Notes: a model not told the origin generated them from the sequence alone. A DNA stretch of 64,000 nucleotides from Rufibacter psychrotolerans (GCF_016924645.1 NZ_JAFFJV010000002.1:62001-126000); one strand, 5' to 3'. Positions 53,324-62,770 are shown, numbered from the stretch's first letter. Translations and numbers: made by a program.

Positions 53324-55671
53324 TGAGAGTGCCTTACACCCCTGCGCCGTTCTTTCGCCCCGCTCTGGCCTGGGGCTTGCCCCTGTTCCTGCTGCTGTCT
53401 TTCCTAACGGGCTGCAGCAGCACCAAGAGCGTGCCCCAGGGCGATTACCTGTACATTGGCGGTGACATCACCGTGAAGTCTACCAACCCAGACACCGACA
53501 CCAAGGCCCTGGAGACTGAGCTGGGTGCCGCCATCCGGCCGCAGCCCAACGTCTCGTTCTTAGGCATGCGTCCCAAGCTGTGGATCTACAACGCCATGGG
53601 CGGCACCCGCGAGCGCAAGGGCCTGGCCAACTGGATCAAAACCCGGCTGGGCGAACCACCGGTGCTGCTGAGCGAAGCCCACCCCGACCGCGTGCAGGGC
53701 CAGATGATGAACCGCCTGTACAACAAAGGCTACTTCGCGCCCACGCTGGAGCACCAGATTGACAGCACCAGCAAGCGCAAGATGGCCCAGGTGCACTACA
53801 CGGCCACGGTCAACAAGCAGTACACCATCCAGCAGATCCAGTTTCCGGAGGGCACCGACAGCCTTTCCATGGCCATCAGGGAGACCGAGCCCCAAAGCCT
53901 GCTAAAGGTAAACGACCCCTATGACCTGGAGACCCTTATTGCCGAGCGCCTGCGCATTGACGGGGTTTTGAAAGAGCGGGGCTTTTTCTTCTTTGACGAA
54001 GACTACCTCATTTACCACGTAGACAGCACCCAGAACAACAAAGTAAACATCTACCTGCGGGTGAAACGCACCGCCCCAGACAAGGCCCTCATTCCGTACC
54101 GCTACCAGCAGGTGCGCATCTTCACCGACTTTTCCCTGGGCGATACCCTGGGAGACGCTGAGCCGCCCGTGCAGTACCGGGACTACAAGTACTACCCAGA
54201 CGAAGAAACCTTTAAGGCGAAGACCGTCCTGAACGCGGTGTTTGTGGAAAACGGTGATCTCTACAGCCGCAAGCGGCACCTGCAGACCATTAACCGCCTC
54301 ATGGACCTGGGCACCTTTAAGTTTGCGGAGGTAAGGTTCACCCCGCTGGACTCGGCCGGGCTTGCTGGTCGCCTGAACGCCGACATTCTGCTCACCCAGG
54401 CCAAGAAAAAGTCCATCCGCGCCGAGGTGCAGACCGTACAGAAATCAAACGGCTACGCCGGCCCGGGCATTACGGTGAGCTTCCGGAACCGGAACGCGCT
54501 GCGCGGGGCCGAGCTGCTCATGGTAAACCTGGTGGGCTCCTTTGAGTCTCAGATCAGCGGTGACACGGCGCGCACGGGCCTCACCTCGTTTGAGATAGGC
54601 GCCGATGCCGAGCTGCACGTGCCCCGCATTATCTCGCCCTTCAACATCAGAATCTCCAGCAGCATGTACCAGCCCAGAACCAGGTTTAAGCTGGGGTTCA
54701 GGTTTATAGACCGCAAGGAGTTTTTCCAGCAGAACTCGTTCAACTTTGAGTACGGCTACACCTGGCGCCAGCGGTCCACCACGGAGATCTCCATCAACCC
54801 GGTGCAGGTACAGTACGCCCGTTTGGGCAAGACCACCCCTGCCTTTGAGGCGGCCCTGGCCAACCGGCCGTTCCTGGCTAGGTCATTTGACCAACAGTTG
54901 ATCATTGGCGGAAATTACCGGTTGGTGTACAACACCCAAGGCATAGAGGGCCGCAAGCACCAGTTCTACATCAGTCCGGGCCTGGATGCCTCAGGCGGGC
55001 TGTGGGGCTTGTTCTACCGCGTGAAGAACAAGCAGCCGGCCGACCCGGAGAACCCCAACCGGTTCAGGGGGCAGGCCTTGTCACAGTACGTGAAGCTGGA
55101 CCTGGAAACCCGCTATTACTTCAACATCACTGATAAGCTGGTGCTGGCCACCCGCCTGCTGGGCGGCTACGGCTTGCCTTACGGTAACTCCAACGTGTTG
55201 CCGTACATCAAGCAATACGGCATTGGCGGTCCTAACAGCATCAGGGCGTTCCCGGCCCGCAGCATTGGCCCGGGGGTGTATGACCCTACCCTCTTGGTAG
55301 ACGAGGGCGATGATGTCTCCCAGAGCTTTACCTACTTTGACCAGACCGGCGACATCCGCCTGGAAGGGAATGCCGAGTTCCGGTTTCCGCTCCTGGACCC
55401 TTACCTGAAGGGGGCGGTGTTTGTAGACGCGGGCAATATCTGGCTGGTGAACGAAGACCCTACCCGGCCGGGCGGTAAGTTCAGCGGCAACTTCATGAGC
55501 CAGCTGGCCATTGGGGCCGGGGCCGGGGTGCGGGTAGACGTGCAGTTCTTCGTGATCAGGGTGGACCTGGCGTACCCGCTGCGCGACCCTACCTACCCCA
55601 ACGGCGGCCGCCCTACCTCGGGCCTCTTCGGGACCGGCGTCCTGAACCTGGCCATTGGGTATCCTTTCTAA
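53323..55671 (+). CDS. tamL: TamL-like BamA/TamA-family outer-membrane lipoprotein
   Basis: 782 residues. The N-terminus is a lipoprotein signal (LFLLLSFLTGC, lipobox LTGC), which in Bacteroidota marks TamL rather than TamA. POTRA-like domains occupy about residues 40-390. The C-terminal Omp85 barrel starts near residue 420 and shows YGLPYGNSNVLPYIKQYGIG, GGPNSIRAFPARSIGPG (the conserved RGF-like loop here reads IRAF) and the last strand VLNLAIGYPF. It is translationally coupled to tamB through a one-base overlap. Together they should form the outer-membrane half and periplasmic bridge of one complex. Confidence 0.92.
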   Translation: MRVPYTPAPFFRPALAWGLPLFLLLSFLTGCSSTKSVPQGDYLYIGGDITVKSTNPDTDTKALETELGAAIRPQPNVSFLGMRPKLWIYNAMGGTRERKGLANWIKTRLGEPPVLLSEAHPDRVQGQMMNRLYNKGYFAPTLEHQIDSTSKRKMAQVHYTATVNKQYTIQQIQFPEGTDSLSMAIRETEPQSLLKVNDPYDLETLIAERLRIDGVLKERGFFFFDEDYLIYHVDSTQNNKVNIYLRVKRTAPDKALIPYRYQQVRIFTDFSLGDTLGDAEPPVQYRDYKYYPDEETFKAKTVLNAVFVENGDLYSRKRHLQTINRLMDLGTFKFAEVRFTPLDSAGLAGRLNADILLTQAKKKSIRAEVQTVQKSNGYAGPGITVSFRNRNALRGAELLMVNLVGSFESQISGDTARTGLTSFEIGADAELHVPRIISPFNIRISSSMYQPRTRFKLGFRFIDRKEFFQQNSFNFEYGYTWRQRSTTEISINPVQVQYARLGKTTPAFEAALANRPFLARSFDQQLIIGGNYRLVYNTQGIEGRKHQFYISPGLDASGGLWGLFYRVKNKQPADPENPNRFRGQALSQYVKLDLETRYYFNITDKLVLATRLLGGYGLPYGNSNVLPYIKQYGIGGPNSIRAFPARSIGPGVYDPTLLVDEGDDVSQSFTYFDQTGDIRLEGNAEFRFPLLDPYLKGAVFVDAGNIWLVNEDPTRPGGKFSGNFMSQLAIGAGAGVRVDVQFFVIRVDLAYPLRDPTYPNGGRPTSGLFGTGVLNLAIGYPF

Positions 55672-55687
55672 AAGACGGTGCCCGGCA

Positions 55688-55739
55688 AAACTCCCGTTTC
55701 GGGCTTGTTTCTTTAAAAACAGGCCCAAAACGGGAGTTT
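55688..55739. repeat. Recurrent intergenic palindrome, copy 20 (extended)
   Basis: Left arm from AAACTCCCGTTTCGGGC pairs with GCCCAAAACGGGAGTTT with one mismatch; inner TTGTTTC and AAAACA extend it. It fills most of the gap between convergent genes and ends one base before a stop codon, so it may act as a bidirectional terminator. Confidence 0.9.
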
Positions 55740-56720
55740 CTATTTCCCTTTCAGGAAGGCTTGCACATCGGCGGCGAAGCGGGCGGGTTCTTCCAGGTCT
55801 GGGAAGTGGGCGCTGTTCTGGTAAAGTTTGAGGGTGTTGTGGCTGAGCACCTGCCGCAGGGCCAGGCCGGTGTGCAGACCTCCGTTCTTGTCATAAACGC
55901 CGCTGATGAGCAAGGTGGGCGTTGTTACCCCGGCAGCCGTCCGGATCAGGTCGGCTTTGTTGTGCCTGAGGTACACTTTGGCCATCAGGCCCGTGTTGGT
56001 CAGTTTGCTTTCTTTCCAAAGCTCCCGGTTCCTGCGGGCATTTGCGGTATCCAGAAAGAGGAACTTATCTACCACGGCAGCAGAACTCAGGTTCCAGACC
56101 TGGGCATACTTCTGCTCCAGGGCGGTGGTGTCTTTGATGATCTTCTCAATTTTGGTGCGGAGCACACTGTCGCCAACGGCGTGGAAGCCCTGGATCTGCA
56201 CCAGCATGTTGGAGGGCGAGAGTTCGGCCGGGGCCGAGAGGATCAGCTTTTCTACTTTGTCTGGATGCCGGGCGGCGTACCGCAATGAAAGCTCTGCCCC
56301 AAACGAGTAGCCCAGCAGCACAAGCCTGGGGGCACCCAGCGCCTGCCTCAGTCCCTCCAGATCGCTGATCAAGGTCTGGAGCAGGTAATCTTCGGGGTCC
56401 TGGGGCGCATCGCTTCGGCCGCACCCTCTCTGCTCATAGTACACCACGGTGGCAAACTTTTCCAGCAGGGGGCCCACGGTTCGCTCAAACGTGTAGTTGT
56501 TCCCGCCAGGCCCGCCGTGTACCACCACCAGGGGCGTGGTCTGCTTGCTGCTCCCCTTGATGTTGACCCAATGCCGGACACCGTTGATGGAGTAGAACCG
56601 CTCCCCGTCTTCTAGCTGCCCTTTTGCGGTGGGCGCCTGACTACTTTGCGGTGGCTGCCCGCAGGAGAAAAGCAGGAGGATGAGCAGGAGTCTGCCTACG
56701 TGTTTCATAAGGTTTTTCAT
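55740..56720 (-). CDS. Alpha/beta hydrolase, proline-iminopeptidase-like
   Basis: 326 residues; start 56720 opens on a lipoprotein-type signal (KHVGRLLLILLLFSC, Cys20). An ATG four codons in is equally possible. The alpha/beta hydrolase fold shows the oxyanion motif HGGPGG (68-73), EQRGCGRSD, the nucleophile elbow GYSFGAE (S139), the acid in LISGVYDKNGG and the His in NSAHFPDLEEP. HGGPGG and RGCGRS are typical of the prolyl aminopeptidase branch, so a peptidase or esterase in the envelope is likely. The frame stays open upstream into the mutM gene, but that part is not coding. mutM lies 43 bases upstream on the same strand. Confidence 0.88.
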   Translation of the reverse strand: MKNLMKHVGRLLLILLLFSCGQPPQSSQAPTAKGQLEDGERFYSINGVRHWVNIKGSSKQTTPLVVVHGGPGGNNYTFERTVGPLLEKFATVVYYEQRGCGRSDAPQDPEDYLLQTLISDLEGLRQALGAPRLVLLGYSFGAELSLRYAARHPDKVEKLILSAPAELSPSNMLVQIQGFHAVGDSVLRTKIEKIIKDTTALEQKYAQVWNLSSAAVVDKFLFLDTANARRNRELWKESKLTNTGLMAKVYLRHNKADLIRTAAGVTTPTLLISGVYDKNGGLHTGLALRQVLSHNTLKLYQNSAHFPDLEEPARFAADVQAFLKGK

Positions 56721-56763
56721 TGAGGTATGATGCTTGCACTCCCTGCAAAGGAAGGCAACTTCT

Positions 56764-57582
56764 CTAAACCTGGCAATGGGGGCAGAAATAGGTGGCCCGG
56801 CCTCCCACGTACTTCTTCTGGATGAGCGTCTGGCAGCGGGGGCAGTGCAGGTGCGCGTCTTTGAGGGAAGAAGTGACAGGCGCCTCGTCCCACTCGCGGG
56901 CGTGGATGAGGTAGTGCGAGGGGAAATCGCGGTAGATGGCCTCGGCGGCGATGGCCGTTTCCAACACTTCCCTAATGGCGGTGGCCAACCGGTCCACCTC
57001 CTGAGGCTGCAGGGTATGGGCCGGGCGCTCGGGCTCCAGCTGGGCCTGGAACAGCACCTCATCGGCAATCCAGTTGCCTACGCCGGGCGCAATGCGCTGG
57101 TCCAGCAGCAGGGGCTTGATAGCCGATTTCTTGTTGGCCAAGCCTTGGGTAAGCTCCTCGGTGGTGAGGGTGAGCGCATCGGGGCCCAGCTTTTTCTGCT
57201 GCCGGAAGCCTGCAACGCTCTGGGTGAGGCCCAGGCGCCCGAACTTCCGCGAATCTACAAAGGCAAACCGGAAGCCGCCCTCAAAGTAAAACACCGCCCG
57301 GGCAAAGCGCGGGGTGTCGGCGGCATCGCGGTAAAAGGCCACGTCGCCGGTCATCCCGAAGTGCATGGTCACAATCGGTCCGCGGGCGGTGAGCAGGAAA
57401 AGCTGCTTGCCCAGGCGCTGCGTGCCGGTAAACTGATTGCCCCGCAACGCCTTCCTGAACTCATCCAGGTCTACCTGCAGCTGGCGTTTGGGGTCCTGCA
57501 CCTCCACCTCGGTGATGGGTTGGTACAGGCAGGTTTCCTCTATGAAGCGGCGGTAAGTCTCTACCTCGGGCAATTCTGGCAT
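56764..57582 (-). CDS. mutM: Formamidopyrimidine-DNA glycosylase
   Basis: 272-residue DNA repair enzyme that removes oxidised purines such as 8-oxoguanine and nicks the abasic site. The N-terminus MPELPEVETYRRF supplies the catalytic Pro and Glu after Met removal. The conserved Lys is K59 in RLGKQLFLL. The helix-two-turn-helix region reads PLLLDQRIAPGVGNWIADEV. The C-terminal zinc finger has CPRC and CPHC pairs with the intercalating Arg in GGRATYF between them. Length and motif order are standard. A palindrome copy lies 15 bases upstream of the start codon, within the likely 5' leader. Confidence 0.96.
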   Translation of the reverse strand: MPELPEVETYRRFIEETCLYQPITEVEVQDPKRQLQVDLDEFRKALRGNQFTGTQRLGKQLFLLTARGPIVTMHFGMTGDVAFYRDAADTPRFARAVFYFEGGFRFAFVDSRKFGRLGLTQSVAGFRQQKKLGPDALTLTTEELTQGLANKKSAIKPLLLDQRIAPGVGNWIADEVLFQAQLEPERPAHTLQPQEVDRLATAIREVLETAIAAEAIYRDFPSHYLIHAREWDEAPVTSSLKDAHLHCPRCQTLIQKKYVGGRATYFCPHCQV

Positions 57583-57911
57583 GGCGGCGTTGCGTTACGT
57601 TTAGGGCCTGTTTTCTAAAAATAGGCTAAAAAACAATCTTCCCCTTTCAACCCTAATCCACTGGCCGTGGTTGCAGCTTCGCCGAAGTTGTTTGGTGTGG
57701 TTGGTTCCAGCCCGCCCGCTGGCGGGCTGGGTACCTGGCGCGTAGAAGCCGCAGCCCCCGGTACTTGCCCTTACAGACAGGCCGCAGTATAAGTACTGAA
57801 AGTCACCATAAGGTCACCTGCTTTTCACCAAAAATTAAAAATACCGCAAAAAAACGCAGCCAAGCCCCTGCTAATTCGTTAGATTTGGAAAGACCCGTTC
57901 GTTCAAACTGT
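57583..57911. other. Divergent region between mutM and DinB-like genes
   Basis: This 329-base gap holds a recurrent palindrome (57598-57634), a 10-bp GC-rich hairpin (CCAGCCCGCC with GGCGGGCTGG, 57707-57730) and an AT-rich tail from about 57820 that should contain the promoter of the plus-strand gene. No gene is seen. Confidence 0.5.
57598..57634. repeat. Recurrent intergenic palindrome, copy 21
   Basis: CGTTTAGGGCCTGTTTTCT, then AAAAATAGGCTAAAAAAC. Located upstream of mutM in a divergent gap, not at a gene end. Confidence 0.75.
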
Positions 57912-58457
57912 ATGGAAACATCAACTCTACCCCTGGAACAACTGAGATATCCCGTAGGTCGGTTTGAGATACCCCCCCTCTACCGATCAGCGCTGATCAA
58001 GCCCGCAATGGCGGCCATTGAGGCTCTACCCGCCCAGCTCAGGGCAGCGGTGGCGTCTCTCTCAGATGAGCAACTGGACACGCCTTACCGGCCCGGCGGC
58101 TGGACCCTGCGCCAGGTAGTGCACCACCTCGCCGACAGTCACCTGAATGCGGTCAGCCGGTTCCGGCTGGCCCTCACCGAAGACCGCCCCCTGATCAAAG
58201 CCTACGAGGAATCTAGCTGGGCCTACCTGCACGACGCCCGCTGGGCCGACCCGGAACTGTCCATACAGCTGCTGGAGGCCCTGCACCAGCGCTGGACCCT
58301 GCTCATGCGGTCTTTCTCCATGGAAGAATGGCACCGGTCTTTCCAGCATCCGCAAAGGGGCGAGGTTTATTTGTTTCAGGCGGTGGGCATGTACGCCTGG
58401 CACGGCGAGCACCACGTGGCCCACATCACCTCCCTTACTGAAAGAATGGGCTGGTAA
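57912..58457 (+). CDS. DinB/YfiT-family putative metal-dependent hydrolase
   Basis: 181 residues; start 57912 gives the normal YfiT-like N-terminus LRYPVGRFEIPP. The four-helix DinB fold carries metal-ligand histidines in GWTLRQVVHHLADSHLNA (H71/H72) and in YAWHGEHHVAHITSL (H164, H167/H168, H171). Members of this group include bacillithiol- and other thiol-transferases, so a thiol-dependent detoxification role is plausible but not shown. A palindrome copy starts right after the stop codon. Confidence 0.9.
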   Translation: METSTLPLEQLRYPVGRFEIPPLYRSALIKPAMAAIEALPAQLRAAVASLSDEQLDTPYRPGGWTLRQVVHHLADSHLNAVSRFRLALTEDRPLIKAYEESSWAYLHDARWADPELSIQLLEALHQRWTLLMRSFSMEEWHRSFQHPQRGEVYLFQAVGMYAWHGEHHVAHITSLTERMGW

Positions 58458-58459
58458 AG

Positions 58460-58497
58460 CCGTTTTGATCCTATTTTCCAGAAAACACCCCAAAACC
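58460..58497. repeat. Recurrent intergenic palindrome, copy 22
   Basis: CCGTTTTGATCCTATTTTCC, then AGAAAACACCCCAAAACC. It begins two bases after the DinB-like gene's stop codon. Confidence 0.75.
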
Positions 58498-58565
58498 AGG
58501 CAGGAACAGAGTTCCTTTTATAAAGAAATTTAGTTTAATTTAGTCAGAAGTTTACGGTTTCTGAC

Positions 58566-61500
58566 ATGTTCCTGCCTATTCCCACTTTTATCATTACGGC
58601 TTTCTGGTCACTGTTTCAGTTGCTTCTGCCGGCCCAGGCCCCCACGGTTGCGCCCACCCCCCTGGCAAGCGCCGCATACAAAAACAACGCACCAGACAGC
58701 CGCACCCTGGCATTTGTGGAGAACAAGGGCCAATGGCCAGCGCAGGTGAAGTACGCCGCTGACGTTCCCGGCGGCAAGATATTTCTGCAACCCAACGGCT
58801 TTGTGTACGTCCTGCGCGAACCCACCGCTTCTGCCCACGGGCATGCGGCTCCCTCCTCTGCCACCCAACGCAGCAGTGCCCAACCCCAGAAACTGAAGAG
58901 CCACGCCTACTCGGTCACCTTTGAAAACGCCAGTCCGGCGGCAGCGCTGCAGGGGCAGGACGTGACCCAGGGCCTGCGCAACTATTACCTGGGCAAAAAC
59001 CCGGCAAAATGGGGCACCGGGGCCAGAGGTTTTAGGCAGGTCTCGTACCAGCGCCTTTACCAAGGCATTGACATGGCCCTGTATGAGCAGCACGGCCACC
59101 TGAAATACGACCTGCACGTGGCGCCCGGCACCTCGCCCGCTCAGATTAAGGTAAGGTACTCGGGCGTGTCGGGGCTTTCCTTGCAGAACGGCCATTTACA
59201 GATAGAGACCTCGGTGGGGCAGGTGAAGGAGCACAAGCCGGTGGCCTACCAGCTCATCAACAACCAGCGGGTGCCGGTGGCGTGCCACTACCAATTAGAC
59301 GGCACCGTTCTCTCGTTCCACTTCCCCCAGGGCTATGACACCCGCCACCCCCTGGTGATTGACCCAGTGGTGGAATTTTCCTCCTTCACGGGCTCTACCG
59401 CCGACAACTGGGGCTTTACCGCCACCTATGACAGCCAGGGCAACATGTACTCCGGGGGCATCGCCTCGGGCATTGGGTACCCTGCCTCTGAGGGAGCCTT
59501 TGACCAGTCGTTCAACGGGGCCTGGGACATGGCCATCATTAAGTACAACACCCAGGCGGTGGGCGAGGCGGCCCTGCTTTATGCCACGTACATTGGCGGC
59601 GAAGAGACCGATACCCCGCACAGCCTGGTGGTGAACGCCCAGGATGAACTCCTGATTCTGGGTACTACCAGCTCAGCAGATTACCCTACTTCTGAGGGGG
59701 CGTTCAGTCGGCAGTTCAAAGGCGGGCCCTTCATTGCGCCCCTGGGGGCCGGCGGAAACCCGGCGTATTTCAACGGGTCTGACCTGGTGATCACGCGCCT
59801 GAGCGCGAACGGGGCCCAGCTGATTGCCTCCACGTTCCTGGGCGGCTCTGACAATGATGGGCTCCTGTCCAGAGTCCTGACGCCCACCCTGGTGCAGAAC
59901 TATGGCGACCAGTACCGCGGCGACATCATCACCGACCCAGACGGCAACGTGTACCTGGCCTCCAATACCGCCTCCTCAGATTTTCCGGCGCAGAACGGGT
60001 TCGGCTCCCAAGCCAACGGCGGCACGCATGACGCGGTGGTCTGCAAGCTCTCGCCCGACTTAAGCCGCATTATCTGGGCCAATTACTACGGGGGCGCTGG
60101 GGCAGAGGCCGCTTATTCCATTCAGATTGACCAGAACCGGCAGGTGTACCTAAGCGGTGGCACTACCAGTACCGCCCTGCCCGGCTCGGCCAACGGCCTC
60201 AACCCTGCCTCGGCGGGCAGCACCGATGGCTTTGTGGTGAAAATCAACAGCGCAGGCACCGTTCCCCTGGCCGCCACGTTCCTGGGCACCCCGGCGTATG
60301 ACCAGACGTACTTCCTGCAGCTGGACGCCGACAACAGCGTGTACCTGCTGGGGCAAACCCTGGGCAGCTACCCGGTGACCGGCAGCACCTACAGCAACAG
60401 CAACGGCCGCCAGTTCCTGCACAAGCTCAGCAATGACCTTTCCACCACCGCCTGGTCTACCGTGTTCGGGGCAGGCCGGGCCACCATTGACATCTCGCCC
60501 ACCGCGTTTCTGGTAGACGACTGCCAGCGCATCTATGTGTCGGGGTGGGGCGGCAACTCCAACGGCGGCGTGTACGGCAACGGCACCACCCATGGTCTGC
60601 CCGTGACCACCGGGGCCGTGCAGACCACCACCGACGGCGGGGACTTCTACCTGATGCAGCTGGGCACCGATGCCCGCCAGCTGCTCTACGCCACGTTCTT
60701 CGGGGGCAACCAGCTGGTGACCGGCGGCAGCTACGAGCACGTGGACGGCGGCACCAGCCGGTTCGACAAAAGGGGCTACGTGTACCAGTCGGTCTGCGGC
60801 GGGTGCCAGTCCAGGTCTAACTTTCCTGTGCCCCTTGGGGCCAATTTCTACTCCAGAACCAACAACAGCCTCAACTGCAACAACGCGGCCTTTAAAATGG
60901 ACTTTGCCGAGGAGCTCCGCGCCGACGCCGGCCCCGACCAGGAAATCTGCGCCGAAGCGCCCGCCATTGTCCTGCGGGGCACTCCCACCGGCGGCGTCTG
61001 GACCGGCGACGGCGTTACCCAGGTGAACGGGGAGTACAGGTTTACGCCCGCGCCCGGCCTGGTGGGCATCCGCACCCTCACCTACACCGTTACCGGCACC
61101 GGCTCCTGCTCCATTGCCAACACCATGGTGATGACTGTTACCGCGCCCTCGGTGCACACCCTGTCTATGCCGGAGACGCAGTTCTGTGCCAACTCCACCC
61201 AAACCGTGCCGTTGACCGGCTCGCCAGCCGGTGGTACCTTCTCGGGCCGCGGGGTTACGGGCGCTTCGTTCAACCCTGCTCAGGCGGGCGTGGGAAAACA
61301 CGTGATCACCTACCGGAGCGATGGTTCCAACGGCTTCTGCGGGTCTGTGACGCAGGAAGTGGAGGTGATTCTGCCGCAGGTGAGCGCGGGGCCGGACACC
61401 ACCCTTTGCTTCGGCAGCGCGACGCCGTTCCAGCTGCGGGCTTCCGTAGCGGGCGGCACCTGGAGCGGGCCCAACGTGACCCCAGCAGGTATTTACACGC

Positions 61501-62096
61501 CACCACCCGGTTTTGTGGGCACCGCCGAGGTCACGTACTCGCTTTCCACTCCTTGCGCTATTTCGGCCACCAAACGCATCAATGTACCTCCCAGACCTAT
61601 CTTAGAGGCCCGGCTCGCCAACGCCTGTCCAGACAACCCTGCCCTTTCTGGCTACGCCCCGTTCAACGCGGCGTTCTCCAACAAAGCAGAGGCGGGCGTG
61701 CAGTACACCTGGTCCTTTGGCGATGGCACCCAATCCACGGAAACCTCGCCCCGCCACCTGTATGGGCAGCCCGGCCGGTACCGGGTGGTGCTGGTGGCCA
61801 CCTACGGCAACGGCTGCCAGGAGCTGTTGGAGGTAGGCGACGTGGTGGTGGAACCGCCCTTTGTCCCCAACATCTTCACCCCCAACGCCGATGGCAAGAA
61901 CGACACCTTTGTGCAGCATTTCAGTTGCTTCCCTACTGAAATCACCATTTACAACCGCTGGGGCAAACTGGTCTTCCAGGAAAAGATCTATAACCAGAAG
62001 TGGGACGGCGGCAACCTCTCTGAGGGCTCCTATTTTTATCTTTTAAAGGACACCGAAGGCAATACCGCCAAGGGTTGGGTAGAGATTGTGAAGTAA
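58566..62096 (+). CDS. Large T9SS-secreted protein with propeller, PKD and type-B sorting domain
   Basis: 1176 residues. The N-terminal signal helix (TFIITAFWSLFQLLLPAQA) precedes the DUF7948-type opening FVENKGQWPAQVKYAADVPG (~50-260). SBBP-like beta-propeller repeats follow (~270-770), with recurrent YATYIGG, ASTFLGGSDNDG and WANYYGGAG segments. Gly-rich Ig-like modules (~790-1010) and a PKD domain (YTWSFGDGTQSTETSPRHLY, near 1045) lead to a type-B T9SS sorting domain that begins NIFTPNADGKNDTF and ends KGWVEIVK. It should be exported across the outer membrane and shed or attached. Unlike the first giant protein, it has no PorP/SprF partner nearby. Ligand unknown. Confidence 0.9.
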   Translation: MFLPIPTFIITAFWSLFQLLLPAQAPTVAPTPLASAAYKNNAPDSRTLAFVENKGQWPAQVKYAADVPGGKIFLQPNGFVYVLREPTASAHGHAAPSSATQRSSAQPQKLKSHAYSVTFENASPAAALQGQDVTQGLRNYYLGKNPAKWGTGARGFRQVSYQRLYQGIDMALYEQHGHLKYDLHVAPGTSPAQIKVRYSGVSGLSLQNGHLQIETSVGQVKEHKPVAYQLINNQRVPVACHYQLDGTVLSFHFPQGYDTRHPLVIDPVVEFSSFTGSTADNWGFTATYDSQGNMYSGGIASGIGYPASEGAFDQSFNGAWDMAIIKYNTQAVGEAALLYATYIGGEETDTPHSLVVNAQDELLILGTTSSADYPTSEGAFSRQFKGGPFIAPLGAGGNPAYFNGSDLVITRLSANGAQLIASTFLGGSDNDGLLSRVLTPTLVQNYGDQYRGDIITDPDGNVYLASNTASSDFPAQNGFGSQANGGTHDAVVCKLSPDLSRIIWANYYGGAGAEAAYSIQIDQNRQVYLSGGTTSTALPGSANGLNPASAGSTDGFVVKINSAGTVPLAATFLGTPAYDQTYFLQLDADNSVYLLGQTLGSYPVTGSTYSNSNGRQFLHKLSNDLSTTAWSTVFGAGRATIDISPTAFLVDDCQRIYVSGWGGNSNGGVYGNGTTHGLPVTTGAVQTTTDGGDFYLMQLGTDARQLLYATFFGGNQLVTGGSYEHVDGGTSRFDKRGYVYQSVCGGCQSRSNFPVPLGANFYSRTNNSLNCNNAAFKMDFAEELRADAGPDQEICAEAPAIVLRGTPTGGVWTGDGVTQVNGEYRFTPAPGLVGIRTLTYTVTGTGSCSIANTMVMTVTAPSVHTLSMPETQFCANSTQTVPLTGSPAGGTFSGRGVTGASFNPAQAGVGKHVITYRSDGSNGFCGSVTQEVEVILPQVSAGPDTTLCFGSATPFQLRASVAGGTWSGPNVTPAGIYTPPPGFVGTAEVTYSLSTPCAISATKRINVPPRPILEARLANACPDNPALSGYAPFNAAFSNKAEAGVQYTWSFGDGTQSTETSPRHLYGQPGRYRVVLVATYGNGCQELLEVGDVVVEPPFVPNIFTPNADGKNDTFVQHFSCFPTEITIYNRWGKLVFQEKIYNQKWDGGNLSEGSYFYLLKDTEGNTAKGWVEIVK

Positions 62097-62170
62097 GAAA
62101 AAGTCAATTTTTATTGGTCCTGCCCGTAGGGGAAAACCCGCCGCAAGCGGTCTTCACCTCAAACTTTGTT

Positions 62171-62710
62171 ATGCGCCCAACCTTCTACCTTTTTCTTCTT
62201 AGTTTGTTAGTCATGGCCGGGGTTTCTGGATGCGGAGCCGAGCTGATTGAAGACCCCATTATGACAGCCCGGGTGAATGGCCGGGAGTTCACGGCCTGCC
62301 GGGGCTCTGGCAAGAACATCGCCCTGCCCAAGGACAACGTCTCCATCACCTACTTCACCGACGGGCGCCTGCTGATCAAAGGCTCTGACAGCTGCAAAGA
62401 CACCATCCGGGAGATTCAGTTAGACATCTGGGGCGTGCAGGGCACGGGCACCTACCCCATTGACCACCTCGCCGATTACACCGGCAACGCAGCAGGCAGC
62501 AATGGGACACTAAAATTCCCTTACTTCCGGCCGCTCACCCTGCAGGGGCTCCTTACCACCAGCAGCCAGCACACCGGCCGGTTTATCCTCACGGAATTTG
62601 ACCTGGAGAAAAGGCGCCTCTCGGCCACGTTTGAACTGGATGTTTACGAGCCCGTGTCGGGCTTGCTGTACCGCATCAGGGAAGGCAAGCTGCACAACGC
62701 GCCGTTCTGA
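62171..62710 (+). CDS. Small lipoprotein of unknown function (DUF6252-like)
   Basis: 179 residues; start 62171 opens on a lipoprotein signal (FLLSLLVMAGVSGC, Cys21). The mature part begins with ARVNGREFTACRGS and has a beta-rich pattern: SITYFTDGRLLIKGSD, IREIQLDIWGVQGTGTYPI and a last strand FELDVYEPVSG with a closing IREGKL. This resembles the DUF6252-type outer-membrane lipoproteins of Bacteroidota, but I am not certain of the family. It follows the giant T9SS protein by 74 bases and could be co-transcribed with it. A strong terminator follows. Confidence 0.82.
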   Translation: MRPTFYLFLLSLLVMAGVSGCGAELIEDPIMTARVNGREFTACRGSGKNIALPKDNVSITYFTDGRLLIKGSDSCKDTIREIQLDIWGVQGTGTYPIDHLADYTGNAAGSNGTLKFPYFRPLTLQGLLTTSSQHTGRFILTEFDLEKRRLSATFELDVYEPVSGLLYRIREGKLHNAPF

Positions 62711-62728
62711 TCTTCCTTCGGGGCCACC

Positions 62729-62770
62729 GCCGTTTTGGGGCTGTTTCTGCCAAAAGCCCTTCAAAACGGC
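62729..62770. repeat. Recurrent intergenic palindrome, copy 23
   Basis: Exact outer arms GCCGTTTT and AAAACGGC; inner GGGGCTG then CCAAAAGCCCTT. Lies 18 bases after the lipoprotein gene's stop. Confidence 0.88.

Noticed and set aside
56721..57068. Upstream extension of the alpha/beta hydrolase frame into mutM
   Set aside because: It overlaps mutM out of frame, and the lipoprotein-type signal begins at 56720.
60150..61301. Long minus-strand open frame inside the second T9SS protein gene
   Set aside because: Low-complexity His/Gly/Ala translation, fully antisense to the propeller and Ig-like coding region; no start context or domain.
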